From NCBI GenBank assembly GCA_963680875.1, contig OY804578.1, positions 2,356,001-2,420,000 of the forward strand: DNA of 64,000 nt. Reading direction: 5' to 3'. The translations under genes and the position numbers were made by a program. This document shows positions 15,310-25,529 of this stretch, piece by piece (position 1 is the first letter of the stretch; each line of letters starts with the position of its first letter). The stretch comes from Bathymodiolus brooksi. Taxonomy: Eukaryota; Mollusca; Bivalvia; Mytilida; Modiolidae. The notes under the pieces were generated by a model, which saw only the letters and a program-made list of their open reading frames with translations, made no database searches and was not told the DNA's origin.

Positions 15310-15833
15310 ATCATTCTCCACTCAAAGCTAAAAGACAGATTAAAAGATTTAGTCCAATTGTGTTTTATAAAAAAAAAAGAATGGCCAGCGTAGATATAAA
15401 TTCCTGATTGTTACTTCGGTTTATTGTTTTAGCTATATACATGTCTCATATGAGTACGGATATGTTTCACTTGTTGCAAGCATTTCCCGTTCATTCCCTC
15501 GTTTATGACTAAAGTAATACGACGGATGCTACTAGTCGAGCAAGAATTGCCTACCCTTCCGGAGCACATGAGTTTACCCCCGGTTTTTAGTGCGGTTCGC
15601 GTTGCTCGATCTTTTGTTTTCTGTGTAGTGTTTTGTAGATTGTGGTTTGTCCTTTTGTTCTTTTTCTATTGGCCATTGTGTTGTCTGCCCTTCTTCGATT
15701 TACGGCTTCTGATTACCCCTTTGGTATCTTTAAACTATTCTTATATATTATTTTCAATTCGGTTAACATTTACAGTCCCAATATTCATAATACATGTATT
15801 CATTTCAATAGAAGATGTCATAGTTTGTAACAG
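15310..15833 (+). repeat. dispersed repeat family 1, copy 1
   Basis: Single-copy spacer between two tandem arrays. From about 15,450 to 15,750 it matches, in the same order, segments near 25,000-25,335 and 32,145-32,480: TTTCACTTGTTG, a degenerate GGAGCACnTGA stretch, CCCGGTTTTTAGTG, a T-rich tract, then CCTTTGGTATCTT. I recognise this as a very common mussel interspersed repeat. The 110-codon open frame across it (15,505-15,837) lies in this repeat and I do not call it a gene. Confidence 0.6.
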
Positions 15834-17445
15834 GTGAGTTACGATATATACACAGGAACATGTTGTTTTACTGATGTCAATAGTGAGTTACGACATAGAC
15901 ACAGGAACATGTTGTTTTACTGATGTCAATAGTGAGCTATGACATAGACACAGGAACATGTTGTTTTACTGATGTCAATAGTGAGTTACGACATAGACAC
16001 AGGAACATGTTGCTTTACTGATGTCAATAGTGAGCTACGACATAGACACATGAACATGTTGTTTTACTGATGTCAATAGTGAGTTACGACATAGACACAG
16101 GAACATGTTGTTTTACTGATGTCAATAGTGAGCTACGACATAAACACAGGAACATGTTGTTTTACTGATGTCAATAGTGAGTTACGACATAGACACAGGA
16201 ACATGTTGTTTTACTGATGTCAATAGTGAGATACGAAATAGACACAGGAACATGTTATTTTACTGATATCAATAGTGAGCTACGACATAGACACAGGAAC
16301 ATGTTGTTTTACTGATGTCAGTACTGAGCTACGACATAGACACAGGAACATGTTGTTTTACTGATGTCAGTAGTGAGCTACGACATAGACACAGGAACAT
16401 GTTGTTTTACTGATGTCAGTAGTGAGCTACGACATAGACACAGGAACATGTTGTTTTACTGATGTCAATAGTGAGCTACGACATAGACACAGGAACATGT
16501 TGTTTACTGATGTCAGTAGTGAGCCACGACATAGACACAGGAACATAATGTTTTACTGATATCAATAGTGAGCTACGACATAGACACAGGAACATGTTGT
16601 TTTACTGATGTCAGTACTGAGCTACGACATAGACACAGGAACATGTTGTTTTACTGATGTCAGTAGTGAGCTACGACATAGACACAGGAACATGTTGTTT
16701 TACTGATGTCAGTAGTGAGTTACGACATAGACACAGGAACATGTTGTTTTACTGATGTCAATAGTGAGCTACGACATAGACACAGGAACATGTTGTTTAC
16801 TGATGTCAGTAGTGAGCCACGACATAGACACAGGAACATAATGTTTTACTGATGTCAATAGTGAGTTACGACATAGACACAGGAACATGTTGTTTTACTG
16901 ATGTCAGTAGTGAATTACGACATAGACACAGGAACATGTTGTTTTACTGATGTCAGTAGTGAGTTACGACATAGACACAGGAACATGTTGTTTTACTGAT
17001 GCTAATAGTGAGTTACGACATAGACACAGAAACATGTTGTTTTACTGATATCAATAGTGAGTTACGACATAGACACAGGAACATGTTGTTTTACTGATGT
17101 CAATAGCGAGTTACGACATAGACAGGAATATGCTGTTTTACTGATGTCAATAGTGAGCTACGACATAGACACAGGAACATGCTGTTTTACTGATGTCAAT
17201 AGTGAGTTACGACATAGACACAGGAACATGTTGTTTTACTGATGTCATTAGTGAGTTACGACATAGACACAGGAACATGTTGTTTTACTGATGTCAATAG
17301 TGAGCTACGACATAGACACAGGAACATGTTGTATTACTGATATCAATAGCGAGTTACGAGATAGACACAGGAACATGTTGTTTTACTGATGTCAATAGTG
17401 AGTTACGACATAGACACAGGAACATGTTGGTTTACTGATGTCAAT
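15834..17445. repeat. 49-bp minisatellite, about 33 copies
   Basis: Head-to-tail 49-bp units containing GTGAGTTACGACATAGACAC and ACATGTTGTTTTACTGATGT. The first unit begins at a CAG/GTGAGT sequence at 15,831-15,839, a good match to a plus-strand splice donor; later units have ATA/GTGAGT. A block containing ACATAATGTTTTACTGAT occurs twice, about 300 bp apart, indicating block duplication. Confidence 0.96.
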
Positions 17446-17829
17446 GTGATAGAAATAAGATCAAACTCTGAGAATTCTTCCGTAGTGTATAGCAATGTAA
17501 TTTTTCGCACCAGTTCTGAGTCTTCTCTGACAGAACACCATCCATATACCTCCTCCTGAAATAAAAGTGTTTTGCTTTAGAGAAAAATGGTAATCAAAAG
17601 TCCTTGGTCCTCAGTATATTACCATCTATGCAAACACATCATATTTCAATATCATCATAAATCTGTTCGTTAGTGTATTCCCCTTCGCCGTGGTCCATTG
17701 TATTGTATACTTGTCTTTCTGTTTGTTTTCTTTTCACGTCTTCATAAGCTCTGTAATTATAAACCACTGTATTTTACATATGTATTGGGCTAGATATGCT
17801 CTAATCTATTTTTCATATATATTTCGTCA
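17446..17829. other. single-copy spacer, no gene seen
   Basis: AT-rich sequence after the 49-bp array. A 63-codon plus-strand frame at 17,690-17,881 is T-rich with no recognisable motif and runs into a dispersed repeat. I see no exon, RNA gene or mobile element. Confidence 0.4.
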
Positions 17830-18140
17830 ATTTACGGCTTATGATCGAACAACAAGAGTCCCACTAAAAACCTGCGGGTGAACGGCTTCACATATTAAAC
17901 CTATCGTGTTAATCTAGTAACAACCCAGATGATAAGACATGAATGAGGAAAGAACATGATTGAAATTACGACATGAAACATATCCGTGGTCATTTCTGAC
18001 ACAGATACTCCGCAACGGTTAACCAAGTCATGGTGGCGACCGTACGACTTTCGAAGAGATGACCAACTTAACTACTAGGAACATTTGGTTCAGTAGCTTC
18101 CTTGTTAGCAGCAACCATCTTTCAAAGAAATCATGATGGG
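17830..18140 (-). repeat. dispersed repeat family 1, copy 2 (inverted)
   Basis: On the minus strand this reads AAGGAAGCTACTGAACCAAA, then GCCACCATGACTTGGTTAAC, GGAGTATCTGTGTCA, TTCCTCATTCATG and GTTTTTAGTGGG. The same order occurs on the plus strand near 24,940-25,335 and 32,145-32,480. It is diverged, with no coding frame. Confidence 0.6.
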
Positions 18141-18170
18141 AACCACAATCTCTGGAATATATCATCAGTA

Positions 18171-18257
18171 AGGGTAATAACAAAACTACCGAACTCCGAA
18201 CAATCTTACAAAGGGAAAGTCAAAACTCATAAGTATATAAACACACAAAATCAGTCA
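18171..18257 (+). repeat. dispersed repeat family 2, copy 1
   Basis: About 85 bp (GGTAATAACAAAACTACCGA, then CTCCGAACAATCTTACAAAG, then GGAAAGTCAAAACTCATAA) recurring nearly unchanged at 20,131-20,217. It resembles a repeat that is abundant in mussel genomes. Confidence 0.65.
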
Positions 18258-18442
18258 TTTGTTGATATTTAATAAGTTATTAACTTTTTCTGAACACCGA
18301 AATAGAAATAAACCCTTTTATATTTACAAGGGGCTAATTCAATGACAGAGGGCAGATCCAGCGTCCTCCCCATGACCAATGTACATGCATGAGAGCAATG
18401 CCATTCATATACAGAGGTCATCAAGGGCCTCTGTTATTATTA

Positions 18443-19139
18443 TAGATACGATAACGTAACCCTCAGTCCGCTTTTGCTCCCAGCGAGGGTTACGAATCGA
18501 TCCCATTCAACGTATGGGAGCAGCACCCAAAGTGATTCACACCGGGCGGTTTTTTTGTCCTAATTCCGTTGTAAGTGGTTGGAAAAATTAACGGGGGTGA
18601 AAGATAAATATATTTAGGTAAACCTTGAGGTGTTAAGTAAACGCTGCATCAATCCATGGTAGACTTATATCCATCTGAAAATTTGAATGCATGAAATCTT
18701 CTTTCTGTCCGACATTTTGTTTACAAGTTGCTATTTCACGTGCACTTGCCTCGTTTTGGAGATATCCTTATTTGGATCAATCGTAGTAATATATTATAGT
18801 AAAGTTTTTCATATTTGGCATTCAGATCCATATATGGATAGGCTCCATATATAGATAGGCTCCGCCCATCACGAGAGTATACGTAAAGTGCCATGGCGGA
18901 CATGAAACAATTTTCGAAAACTAAATCGATCGTGAAGGTAGAAACAGGTGTTGTAACACTTATTTCGTATCGCCATTACTTAAAAAATGTAGGGAATAAT
19001 AAGTTATGACCAGATATGCAAAAAGAAAGTTGAAATATTCACTTAACGAAAATATTAATTTGCTCCCATACGTTGAATGGGACCGATTCGTAACCCTAAC
19101 TGGAGCACAAGCGGAATGAGGGTTACGTTATCGTATCTA
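18443..19139. mobile_element. Mutator-like MITE with long TIRs
   Basis: A 697-bp element bounded by inverted repeats of about 78 bp (18,443-18,520 and 19,062-19,139). Both ends read inward TAGATACGATAACGTAACCC and continue with few mismatches to CCCATTCAACGTATGGGAGC. The flanks carry a 9-bp direct repeat TTATTATTA (18,434-18,442 and 19,140-19,148). Long TIRs with a 9-bp target duplication fit Mutator-like (MULE) elements. No transposase frame lies inside, so it is non-autonomous. The target duplication is low complexity, so the superfamily call is less certain than the TIRs. Confidence 0.75.
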
Positions 19140-19204
19140 TTATTATTAAGGCAAATTTATAGACAATACTGTAGAGTATACTCATCAAAGAGGGTTAGGC
19201 TTAT

Positions 19205-19320
19205 GGTGTTTTACGCCACTTTCAACAATATTTCAGTAGTCGTGGCGGTCAGTTTTATTGGTGGAGGAAATATGAGTATCCGGAAAAAACCACCGACCTG
19301 TCGCAAGTTAATAGTTGACT
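19205..19320 (-). mobile_element. SINE 3'-domain fragment
   Basis: The plus strand reads CGCCACTTTCAACAATATTT, then CAGTAGTCGTGGCGGTCAG, then TATCCGGAAAAAACCACCGA. This is the reverse complement of the conserved body of the full SINE at 55,549-55,832. The tRNA-derived head is missing. A 110-codon plus frame (19,077-19,409) runs from the MITE end through this SINE and is not a gene. Confidence 0.7.
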
Positions 19321-19534
19321 GCACTAAGTTCCATTTTCTGAATGAATTATATACCGATATTGAAAGATTAACCAGTAGTATGTGCTTTGCGCTACACCTG
19401 AAAAGATGAAATTTAATTGGGTAGATGTTTAAATGAAGTCATGGATTTTATGTCAGTTACAGAGGAACAGTATTGTGTTGAACATTGGTGACATGAGAGT
19501 GATGGAGGTGTATGGTATATAATCTGTACATATG

Positions 19535-19965
19535 GATGATTTTTTATATTTTACCACAACTATGGGCATCGATGGAAGTATTTTAGATTTTACCACAAAA
19601 ATGTGCACCGATGGATATGTCTTTTAGATTTTACCACAATTATGTGTCTTAGTTTTTACCACAATTATGAGTTTTAGATTTTACCACAATTATGTGCATC
19701 GATGGATGTGTTTTAGATTTTACCACAATTATGTGTCTTAGATTTTACCACATCTATGTGTCTTGATTTTACCACACCTAGATGTGTCTTGGATTTTATC
19801 ACAATTATGTGCATCAATGGATGTGTCTTAGATTTTATCACAATTATGTGCATCGATGGATGTATCTTAGATTTTATCACAATTATGTGCATCGATGGAT
19901 GTGTCTTAGATTTTACCACTATTATGTGCATCGATGGATGTGTCTTAGTTATTAAGCGATATATA
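19535..19965. repeat. 39-bp minisatellite with 24-bp deletion variants
   Basis: Roughly a dozen units of TTTTACCACAATTATGTGCA followed by TCGATGGATGTGTCTTAGA. Some copies have lost the GCATCGATGGATGTG part and are about 24 bp. The open minus frame over it (repeating KTHPSMHIIVIKS) follows the 39-bp period. Confidence 0.93.
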
Positions 19966-20130
19966 CTTTTATATGTGCGTGCATAAAAGTGTAAATATGA
20001 AAGCAAAGTGCGTGTATTATGACATACTCTTTTTAAAAATGTTCCACATCCCGTATAAACTATAAAGTAATTAAAACGTAATAAATATAAACTACGCTTC
20101 AAGAATGGATGAAGATCCGTTGAAGAATAA

Positions 20131-20300
20131 AGGTAATAACAAAATTACCGAACTCCGAACAATCTTACAAAGGGAAAGTCAAAACTCATAATTATATAAA
20201 CAGACAAAATCAGTCAACAACCGGAAAACTGTGAAAACCGTAATGACCCCGACTTGGTACAGGCATTTCTAAAGAAATGGTGGGTTGAATAAGATTTTAA
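20131..20300 (+). repeat. dispersed repeat family 2, copy 2
   Basis: Starts with the same 85 bp as 18,171-18,257 and continues with GACTTGGTACAGGCATTTCT and AATGGTGGGTTGAA. I recall this continuation as the usual extension of the repeat in mussels. It directly borders the broken reverse transcriptase downstream and is probably the 3' part of the same element. Confidence 0.6.
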
Positions 20301-20317
20301 ACTGAGAGATATATAGC

Positions 20318-20765
20318 TCATATGCAGGTGCTGCTTGAATGTATGAATGGAAAATTCACAATGGGAAAATTGAAATAATTTCTTTTGTCGTAATGTTTCG
20401 TTCTTATTGTATCCTCCCTGTCAATTTCTAGGTGTGTGTCAAAGCATGAAGCAGACCTAGCTGTATATGTGGTATTCTTTATTTCAAGCTCAATGGGATA
20501 GATACCATCAACAAAATCATCAAACATACAATTGTTGAGTGAAAGACATCACCTATATAGCTGAACGTGAAATTAAAGAATCGGGCTAGCTTCGTTTTTT
20601 GTTTTTCATCAGAAGCTTCTTTATGAAATCTGTCTCGTACGAATAAAGGAACAAGTCAGCGAGAAGGGGAGCACAATCAGTATCCATAGGAGTGCCGACT
20701 CTCTGTTGAAAAACAAGCAATTCAAGCATAAAAAATATAATGTAAATCAAATCCTCAATCAACAT
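20318..20765 (-). pseudogene. broken reverse transcriptase fragment of a retroelement
   Basis: In the minus direction, one frame encodes a block around VGTPMDTDCAPLLADLFL, typical of a reverse-transcriptase palm region. It breaks at a stop near 20,590, and the catalytic box appears as YIGD rather than Y-x-DD in a second frame. A third frame (69 codons, 20,527-20,318) carries LEIDRE and DKRNYFNFPIVNFPF. At least two frameshifts and the altered catalytic aspartate show it is dead. The family looks like one common in molluscs, cnidarians and fish, possibly Penelope-like; the assignment is uncertain. The family 2 repeat follows immediately on its 3' side. Confidence 0.75.
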
Positions 20766-21164
20766 CTTAGCTAGTAGTCAGTTCACAACGATCAGTTACT
20801 GGATCTTGTGTTTATGTTAAGAGTATGTATCAGTTTGGTCGCTCGATAACTATTTATTAAAAGAGGTCTGGATAAAATTTACTGGTCTAACCTCACCAGA
20901 CATGTGACTGTCCCTGTTTAGATTATTATCTTTTTATGTTGTTGGCATTGCTGTGTTTCAGAGAATGATACTTAACAGAGGGATACGTTCCTGTTGTTGT
21001 ACTTAGTTACACTTTCGACCATTGATCTATTGTGTTTACTTTCAACACTTACCTTTTCTTTTTGCTGAGAAGTATATTACCTAAAAAAAACATATGACTG
21101 TTTATTAACACTAAGGTTATCCTCCCTCAAACAGATGTGTCTTTAGTCGATTTTGGCTATTATG
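20766..21164. other. single-copy sequence, no gene seen
   Basis: About 400 bp of AT-rich sequence upstream of the dead reverse transcriptase, in its direction. It may include decayed parts of the same element, but no readable frame or terminal structure is visible. Confidence 0.35.
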
Positions 21165-21300
21165 TTTAGGCCCTTTGGTATTCATCCTCCGAAAGACTTT
21201 AAAATTGGCTTTCAAATATTTTGGCTTCGAGCGTACCTGATGAATGTAATTCTGGAAACGCGTTGTGCGCACTATATTTGATATCAACCTTTTCTATGAC
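21165..21300 (+). repeat. probable dispersed repeat family 3
   Basis: Reads CCCTTTGGTATTCATCCTCC, TTGGCTTCGAGCGTACCTGA and GAAACGCGTTGTGCGCACTA. I recall this string of landmarks as typical of a mussel interspersed repeat. A looser relative may lie at about 25,340-25,500 (TCATGCGCACTAGACTGGAT). No second good copy is present, so this is recall, not comparison. Confidence 0.4.
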
Positions 21301-21547
21301 AAGTTTATAATGCATACATCAGGGCGTGAGTTATGCTCATTGTTTTGGGTTCCTACTGTTATTGTGAAATGCAGAACAGCAATAAAAGTGGTGTTCCTTC
21401 ACTTAATTTTGCTTCTAAGTGCAATGTTGGATATTCAGATTCATTTACATCCACACCATTTCATACTAGTCAGAGATCACAAGACCAGTTACAGAATTAT
21501 ACTACCTACAATGCACATCACATGATCACATAAATTACAGAAAACAT

Positions 21548-21640
21548 GCTGACATTTGACGGTTACTTGAATGTGGGACAAACACGGCTGACATTTGACT
21601 GTTACTTGAATGTGGTACACACACGGCTGACATACTATCA
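21548..21640. repeat. 39-bp direct repeat, about 2.4 copies
   Basis: GCTGACATTTGAC begins at 21,548 and 21,587, and a partial copy begins at 21,626. Each copy contains GGTTACTTGAATGTGG or a close variant and ends in CACACGG. Confidence 0.85.
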
Positions 21641-21652
21641 TGACGTTTCTTC

Positions 21653-21866
21653 CAATAACAGAACAATCTAAAATAACAATAACAGAACAATCTAAAATAA
21701 CAATAACAGAACAATCTAAAATAACAATAACAGAACAATCTAAAATAACAAAACAATCTAAAATAACAATAACAGAACAATCTAAAATAACAATAACAGA
21801 ACAATCTAAAATAACAATAACAGAACAATCTAAAATAACAATAACAGAACAATCTAAAATAACAAT
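21653..21866. repeat. 24-bp minisatellite, about 9 copies
   Basis: Units of CAATAACAGAACAATCTAAA plus ATAA, with one shortened copy lacking ATAACAG. Frames on both strands stay open because 24 is divisible by three; I call no gene. Confidence 0.96.
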
Positions 21867-21923
21867 GTCAATGTAGATAAATCTGTCATATTTTAGCAAC
21901 ATACAGTCACACTTACATTTAGT

Positions 21924-22045
21924 GACAATAGAGTTAGGTTCTAAAACCAATGTATTTGTAAATGACATTGTATTTCTGATAAGACAATAGAGTTAGGTTC
22001 TTAGACCAATATATTAGTAAATGGCAATACATTTCTACTTAGACA
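21924..22045. repeat. 59-bp direct duplication
   Basis: GACAATAGAGTTAGGTTCT occurs at 21,924 and 21,983, followed in each copy by ACCAATRTATTWGTAAATG and CATTTCT or TATTTCT. Two diverged copies. Confidence 0.8.
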
Positions 22046-22202
22046 TAATTTGGGTGTAGATAGAGTGGTTACAAAATTATTAATACACAAAAAGCAATTT
22101 CGAAAGATGCTATTGATAAATTAGATAACACGTTTCCTGTTGTTCTATAATGAAAGTGTTATTCTATGATAAACCAAACCAACTTATAATCAAAATACAA
22201 AC

Positions 22203-22305
22203 TTGGTGTTAAAATTGTTAGCGACAAAAGATCATGTTGAAAAATACAATCTTGATGGTGTTAAAACTGTTAGCGACAAAAGATAATGTTGAAAAATACA
22301 ATCAA
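22203..22305. repeat. diverged duplication before the 33-bp array
   Basis: Two copies of TTAGCGACAAAAGATMATGT followed by TGAAAAATACAATC, each preceded by GGTGTTAAAA. It leads directly into the 33-bp array and supplies the ATG of its long open frame. Confidence 0.8.
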
Positions 22306-23757
22306 TGTAAGAATAACGATGTGATACACTTAACTAAATGTAAGAATAACGATGTGATACACTTAACTAAATGTAAGAATATTGATGTGATACACTTAAC
22401 TAAATGTAAGAATAACGATGTTATACACTTAACTAAATGTAAGAATAACGATGTGATACACTTAACTAAATGTAAGAATAACGATGTGATACACTTAACT
22501 AAATGTAAGAATATTGATGTGATACACTTAACTAAATGTAAGAATAACGATGTGATACACTTAACTAAATGTAAGAATATTGATGTGATACACTTAACTA
22601 AATGTAAGAATAACGATGTGATACACTTAGCTAAATGTAAGAATAACGATGTGATACACTTAACTAAATGTAAGAATAACGATGTGATACACTTAACTAA
22701 ATGTAAGAATAACGATGTGATACACTTAACTAAATGTAAGAATATTGATGTGATACACTTAACTAAATGTAAGAATAACGATGTGATACACTTAACTAAA
22801 TGTAAGAATAACGATGTGATACACTTAACTAAATGTAAGAATAACGATGTGATACACTTAACTAAATGTAAGAATAACGATGTGATACACTTAACTAAAT
22901 GTAAGAATAACGATGTGATACACTTAACTAAATGTAAGAATAACGATGTGATACACTTAACTAAATGTAAGAATAACGATGTGATACACTTAACTAAATG
23001 TAAGAATAACGATGTGATACACTTAACTAAATGTAAGAAAAACGATGTGATACACTTAACTAAATGTAAGAATAACGATGTGATACACTTAACTAAATGT
23101 AAGAATATTGATGTGATACACTTAACTAAATGTAAAAATAACGATGTGATACACTTAACTAAATGTAAGAATAACGATGTGATACACTTAACTAAATGTA
23201 AGAATAACGATGTGATACACTTAAATAAATGTAAGAATAACGATGTGATACACTTAACTAAATGTAAGAATAACGATGTGATACACTTAACTAAATGTAA
23301 GAATAACGATGTGATACACTTAACTAAATGTAAGAATAACGATGTGATACACTTAACTAAATGTAAGAATAACGATGTGATACACTTAACTAAATGTAAG
23401 AATAACGATGTGATACACTTAACTAAATGTAAGAATAACGATGTGATACACTTAACTAAATGTAAGAATAACGATGTGATACACTTAACTAAATGTAAGA
23501 ATAACGATGTGATACACTTAACTAAATGTAAGAATATTTATGTGATACACTTAACTAAATGTAAGAATAACGATGTGATACACTTAACTAAATGTAAGAA
23601 TAACGATGTGATACACTTAACTAAATGTAAGAATAACGATGTGATACACTTAAATAAATGTAAGAATAACGATGTGATACACTTAACTAAATGTAAGAAT
23701 AACGATGTGATACACTTAACTAAATGTAAGAATAACGATGTGATACACTTAACTAAA
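22306..23757 (+). repeat. 33-bp minisatellite, exactly 44 copies, open for 508 codons
   Basis: TGTAAGAATAACGATGTGAT plus ACACTTAACTAAA, repeated 44 times without a single length change. One plus-strand frame (22,234-23,760) is open for 508 codons and would encode an 11-residue repeat CKNNDVIHLTK. The other two plus frames have stops in every unit. The few variants (NND to NID, LTK to LAK or LNK) never make a stop. Because 33 is a multiple of three, one open unit makes the whole array open, so the length is not evidence of a gene. There is no signal peptide, known domain or recognisable splice context. I treat it as a repeat. Confidence 0.95.
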
Positions 23758-24000
23758 TGAAATCAATAGACTGTGCTGACACTGAAATTGATGAACTAGT
23801 CTGACATTTATAAGAATGCTGAATATTTTATCAAATCCTACTATTCCAGTAGATAATAGTTAGAACGGTACCTGTCTGTCACAGAGAGGTCCAACCTATC
23901 AATAAATTACAATGAGCTATTTGCATCGGTCATAGTGCTCCAACATGCTTTAGATCCGTTCTGACTTTAATCATTAAGGAGCTAAACCACCTAATAATAA
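23758..24000. other. single-copy sequence, no gene seen
   Basis: Short AT-rich spacer between two arrays. No exon with supported splice sites is visible on either strand. Confidence 0.35.
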
Positions 24001-24297
24001 AAATAAACGTTAGCGTAAACCGAAGGGCAATCAAGACAGGACAATCCAGAAACACTGGTAATATTGGGTACACAAGACACAGGACAAATAAACGTTAGAG
24101 TAAACCGAAGGGGCAATCAAGACAGGACAATCCAGAAACACTGGTAATATTGGGTACACAAGTCACAGGACAAATAAACGTTAGAGTAAACCGAAGGGGC
24201 AATCAAGACAGGACAATCCAGAAACACTGGTAATATTGGGTACACAAGTCACAGGACAAACAAACGTTAGAGTAAACCGAAGGGGCAACCAAGACAG
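24001..24297. repeat. 86-bp tandem repeat, about 3.4 copies
   Basis: AAATAAACGTTAGMGTAAAC begins at 24,001, 24,086 and 24,172, with AAACAAACG at 24,258. Each unit contains ATCAAGACAGGACAATCCAG and ATATTGGGTACACAAG. The first unit is 85 bp, having lost one G. Confidence 0.95.
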
Positions 24298-24298
24298 G

Positions 24299-24445
24299 TT
24301 TTATGATGATGTATATATAGATGTAGCCAGTTAGATAATAATTTTATGATGATGTATATATAGATGTAACCAGTTAGATAATAGTTTTGTGATGTATATA
24401 TAGATGTAGTCAGTTAGATAATAGTTGTATGATGATGTATAGATG
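24299..24445. repeat. about 43-bp minisatellite, 3.5 copies
   Basis: TTTTATGATGATGTATATAT followed by AGATGTARCCAGTTAGATAA. The later copies are shortened (GATGATGTATAGATG). Confidence 0.9.
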
Positions 24446-24460
24446 TAGGTAATTACTGAC

Positions 24461-24496
24461 CTTCTCCTGACTTATCATTAACTGGACAAACAAGAT
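24461..24496 (-). CDS. possible 36-nt exon of the Ig gene
   Basis: On the minus strand a strong acceptor (TTATTTTTGGTTTCAG) precedes 36 nt ending GAGAAG at a donor-like GTCAGT. In the phase left by the Ig exon (one nucleotide carried over) it is open: split codon, then LVCPVNDKSGE, then one nucleotide of the next codon. It therefore keeps phase 1 on both sides, as the Ig exon does. An exon this short could be a chance match, since GTCAGT is not the best donor and no downstream exon was found. It would add a linker with one cysteine after the Ig domain. Confidence 0.4.
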
Positions 24497-24884
24497 CTGA
24501 AACCAAAAATAATTAGTCTAAAATCATTTGTCCAGATAAAATCATTTAAATACACTGGATCTCTACACTGCTACAAACTTCTTTCTCTCGTTTTCTCTTG
24601 GTTTGTACAATAATAACCCCAGCAATGTTATTATAAATTCGACCTCTCTGTTACAGGTCGATGTTTTTGCAGTTCTTTTTATAAGCATGTTGTAATAAGA
24701 AAACTAGGTCAACTCGTTCACAAACAAAACTGTTCCCACGACTTCTTTTTTTATTTTATATATTATAACATTATTATTGTTAGATACATTACTATTGAAA
24801 CAAAGGAAGTTGCTCGTATTGGATATAACGGTTTCTTTGTCCACATTCGTACTCAGGTGAATGCCTTGGTATTACTCATGGGCC
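24497..24884. other. intronic sequence, no certain exon
   Basis: AT-rich. On the minus strand, 24,660-24,540 has overlapping open frames with short hydrophobic stretches followed by basic residues (for example IAGVIIVQTKRKREKE). The acceptor choices do not give the phase needed by the Ig gene, so no exon is called. Confidence 0.3.
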
Positions 24885-24900
24885 GGGGGGGGGGGGGGGG
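24885..24900 (+). repeat. 16-nt G run
   Basis: Uninterrupted run of sixteen G after GGGCC, a potential G-quadruplex or a length-variable homopolymer. It lies at the edge of a dispersed repeat. Confidence 0.9.
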
Positions 24901-24939
24901 AGGAATAGAATTAAATCGAAGGTTATGATTTCATTGAGA

Positions 24940-25335
24940 AAGGATTGCTGCTAACATGGAAGCTACTGAACCAAGAGTTTTCAGTGGATAAATTTAAGTC
25001 ATAACTTCTAGTCGCCATCACGAATTGGTTAACTGTTACGGAATATCTAGGTCACAATGATCACAGATATGTTCCGTTTGTCGTAATCTCATTCATGACT
25101 TACCACCGGATGCTTACAAGAGTAACGCTACGAATACGGGTTCCGTCAGCGAAATGTCAACTGCTTACCTCCCGGAGCACCTTAGCTCATATCCGTTTTT
25201 ATTGGTTTTTTTTTAAATTTTCTGTGTAGTGTTTTGATCATCGTTTGTCTTTTTGTCTTTCTTTCTTTTTGACACATTGCATTAATTGTCTGTCCTTCGA
25301 TTTCATGTTTCTGATTTTTTTTCTTTTGATATCTT
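24940..25335 (+). repeat. dispersed repeat family 1, copy 3
   Basis: GAAGCTACTGAACCAAGAG, then GCCATCACGAATTGGTTAAC, GAATATCTAGGTCACAAT, CATTCATGACTTACCACCG, CCCGGAGCACCTTAG and a T-rich tract ending TTGATATCTTC. The order of landmarks matches 17,830-18,140 (inverted) and 32,145-32,480. Confidence 0.65.
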
Positions 25336-25529
25336 CAAACTTTTCTTACTTTAACCGAATCATCTTCATATTTTGTTTTCTTGCTCCAAAAGACGTTTGA
25401 ATTATATTGATTTCTAATCTTTTGATTTTGAAGGTTATTAAACATTGTCATGCGCACTAGACTGGATATCTACATTTATATCATTTTGAATATTAATTAT
25501 AGGTTATTTGCATATCAAATCCTGAGAAA

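Noticed and set aside
15505..15837. 110-codon plus-strand frame as a gene
   Set aside because: It overlaps a dispersed repeat present four times in the window and has a T-rich translation without domains.
19077..19409. 110-codon plus-strand frame as a gene
   Set aside because: It starts inside the MITE inverted repeat and runs through an inverted SINE fragment.
21489..21968. 159-codon minus-strand frame (repeating VIVILDCS)
   Set aside because: It is produced by the 24-bp minisatellite; other frames of the same array are open too.
24540..24700. Transmembrane exon of the Ig gene
   Set aside because: Short hydrophobic frames exist, but acceptor positions give the wrong phase or meet a stop early.
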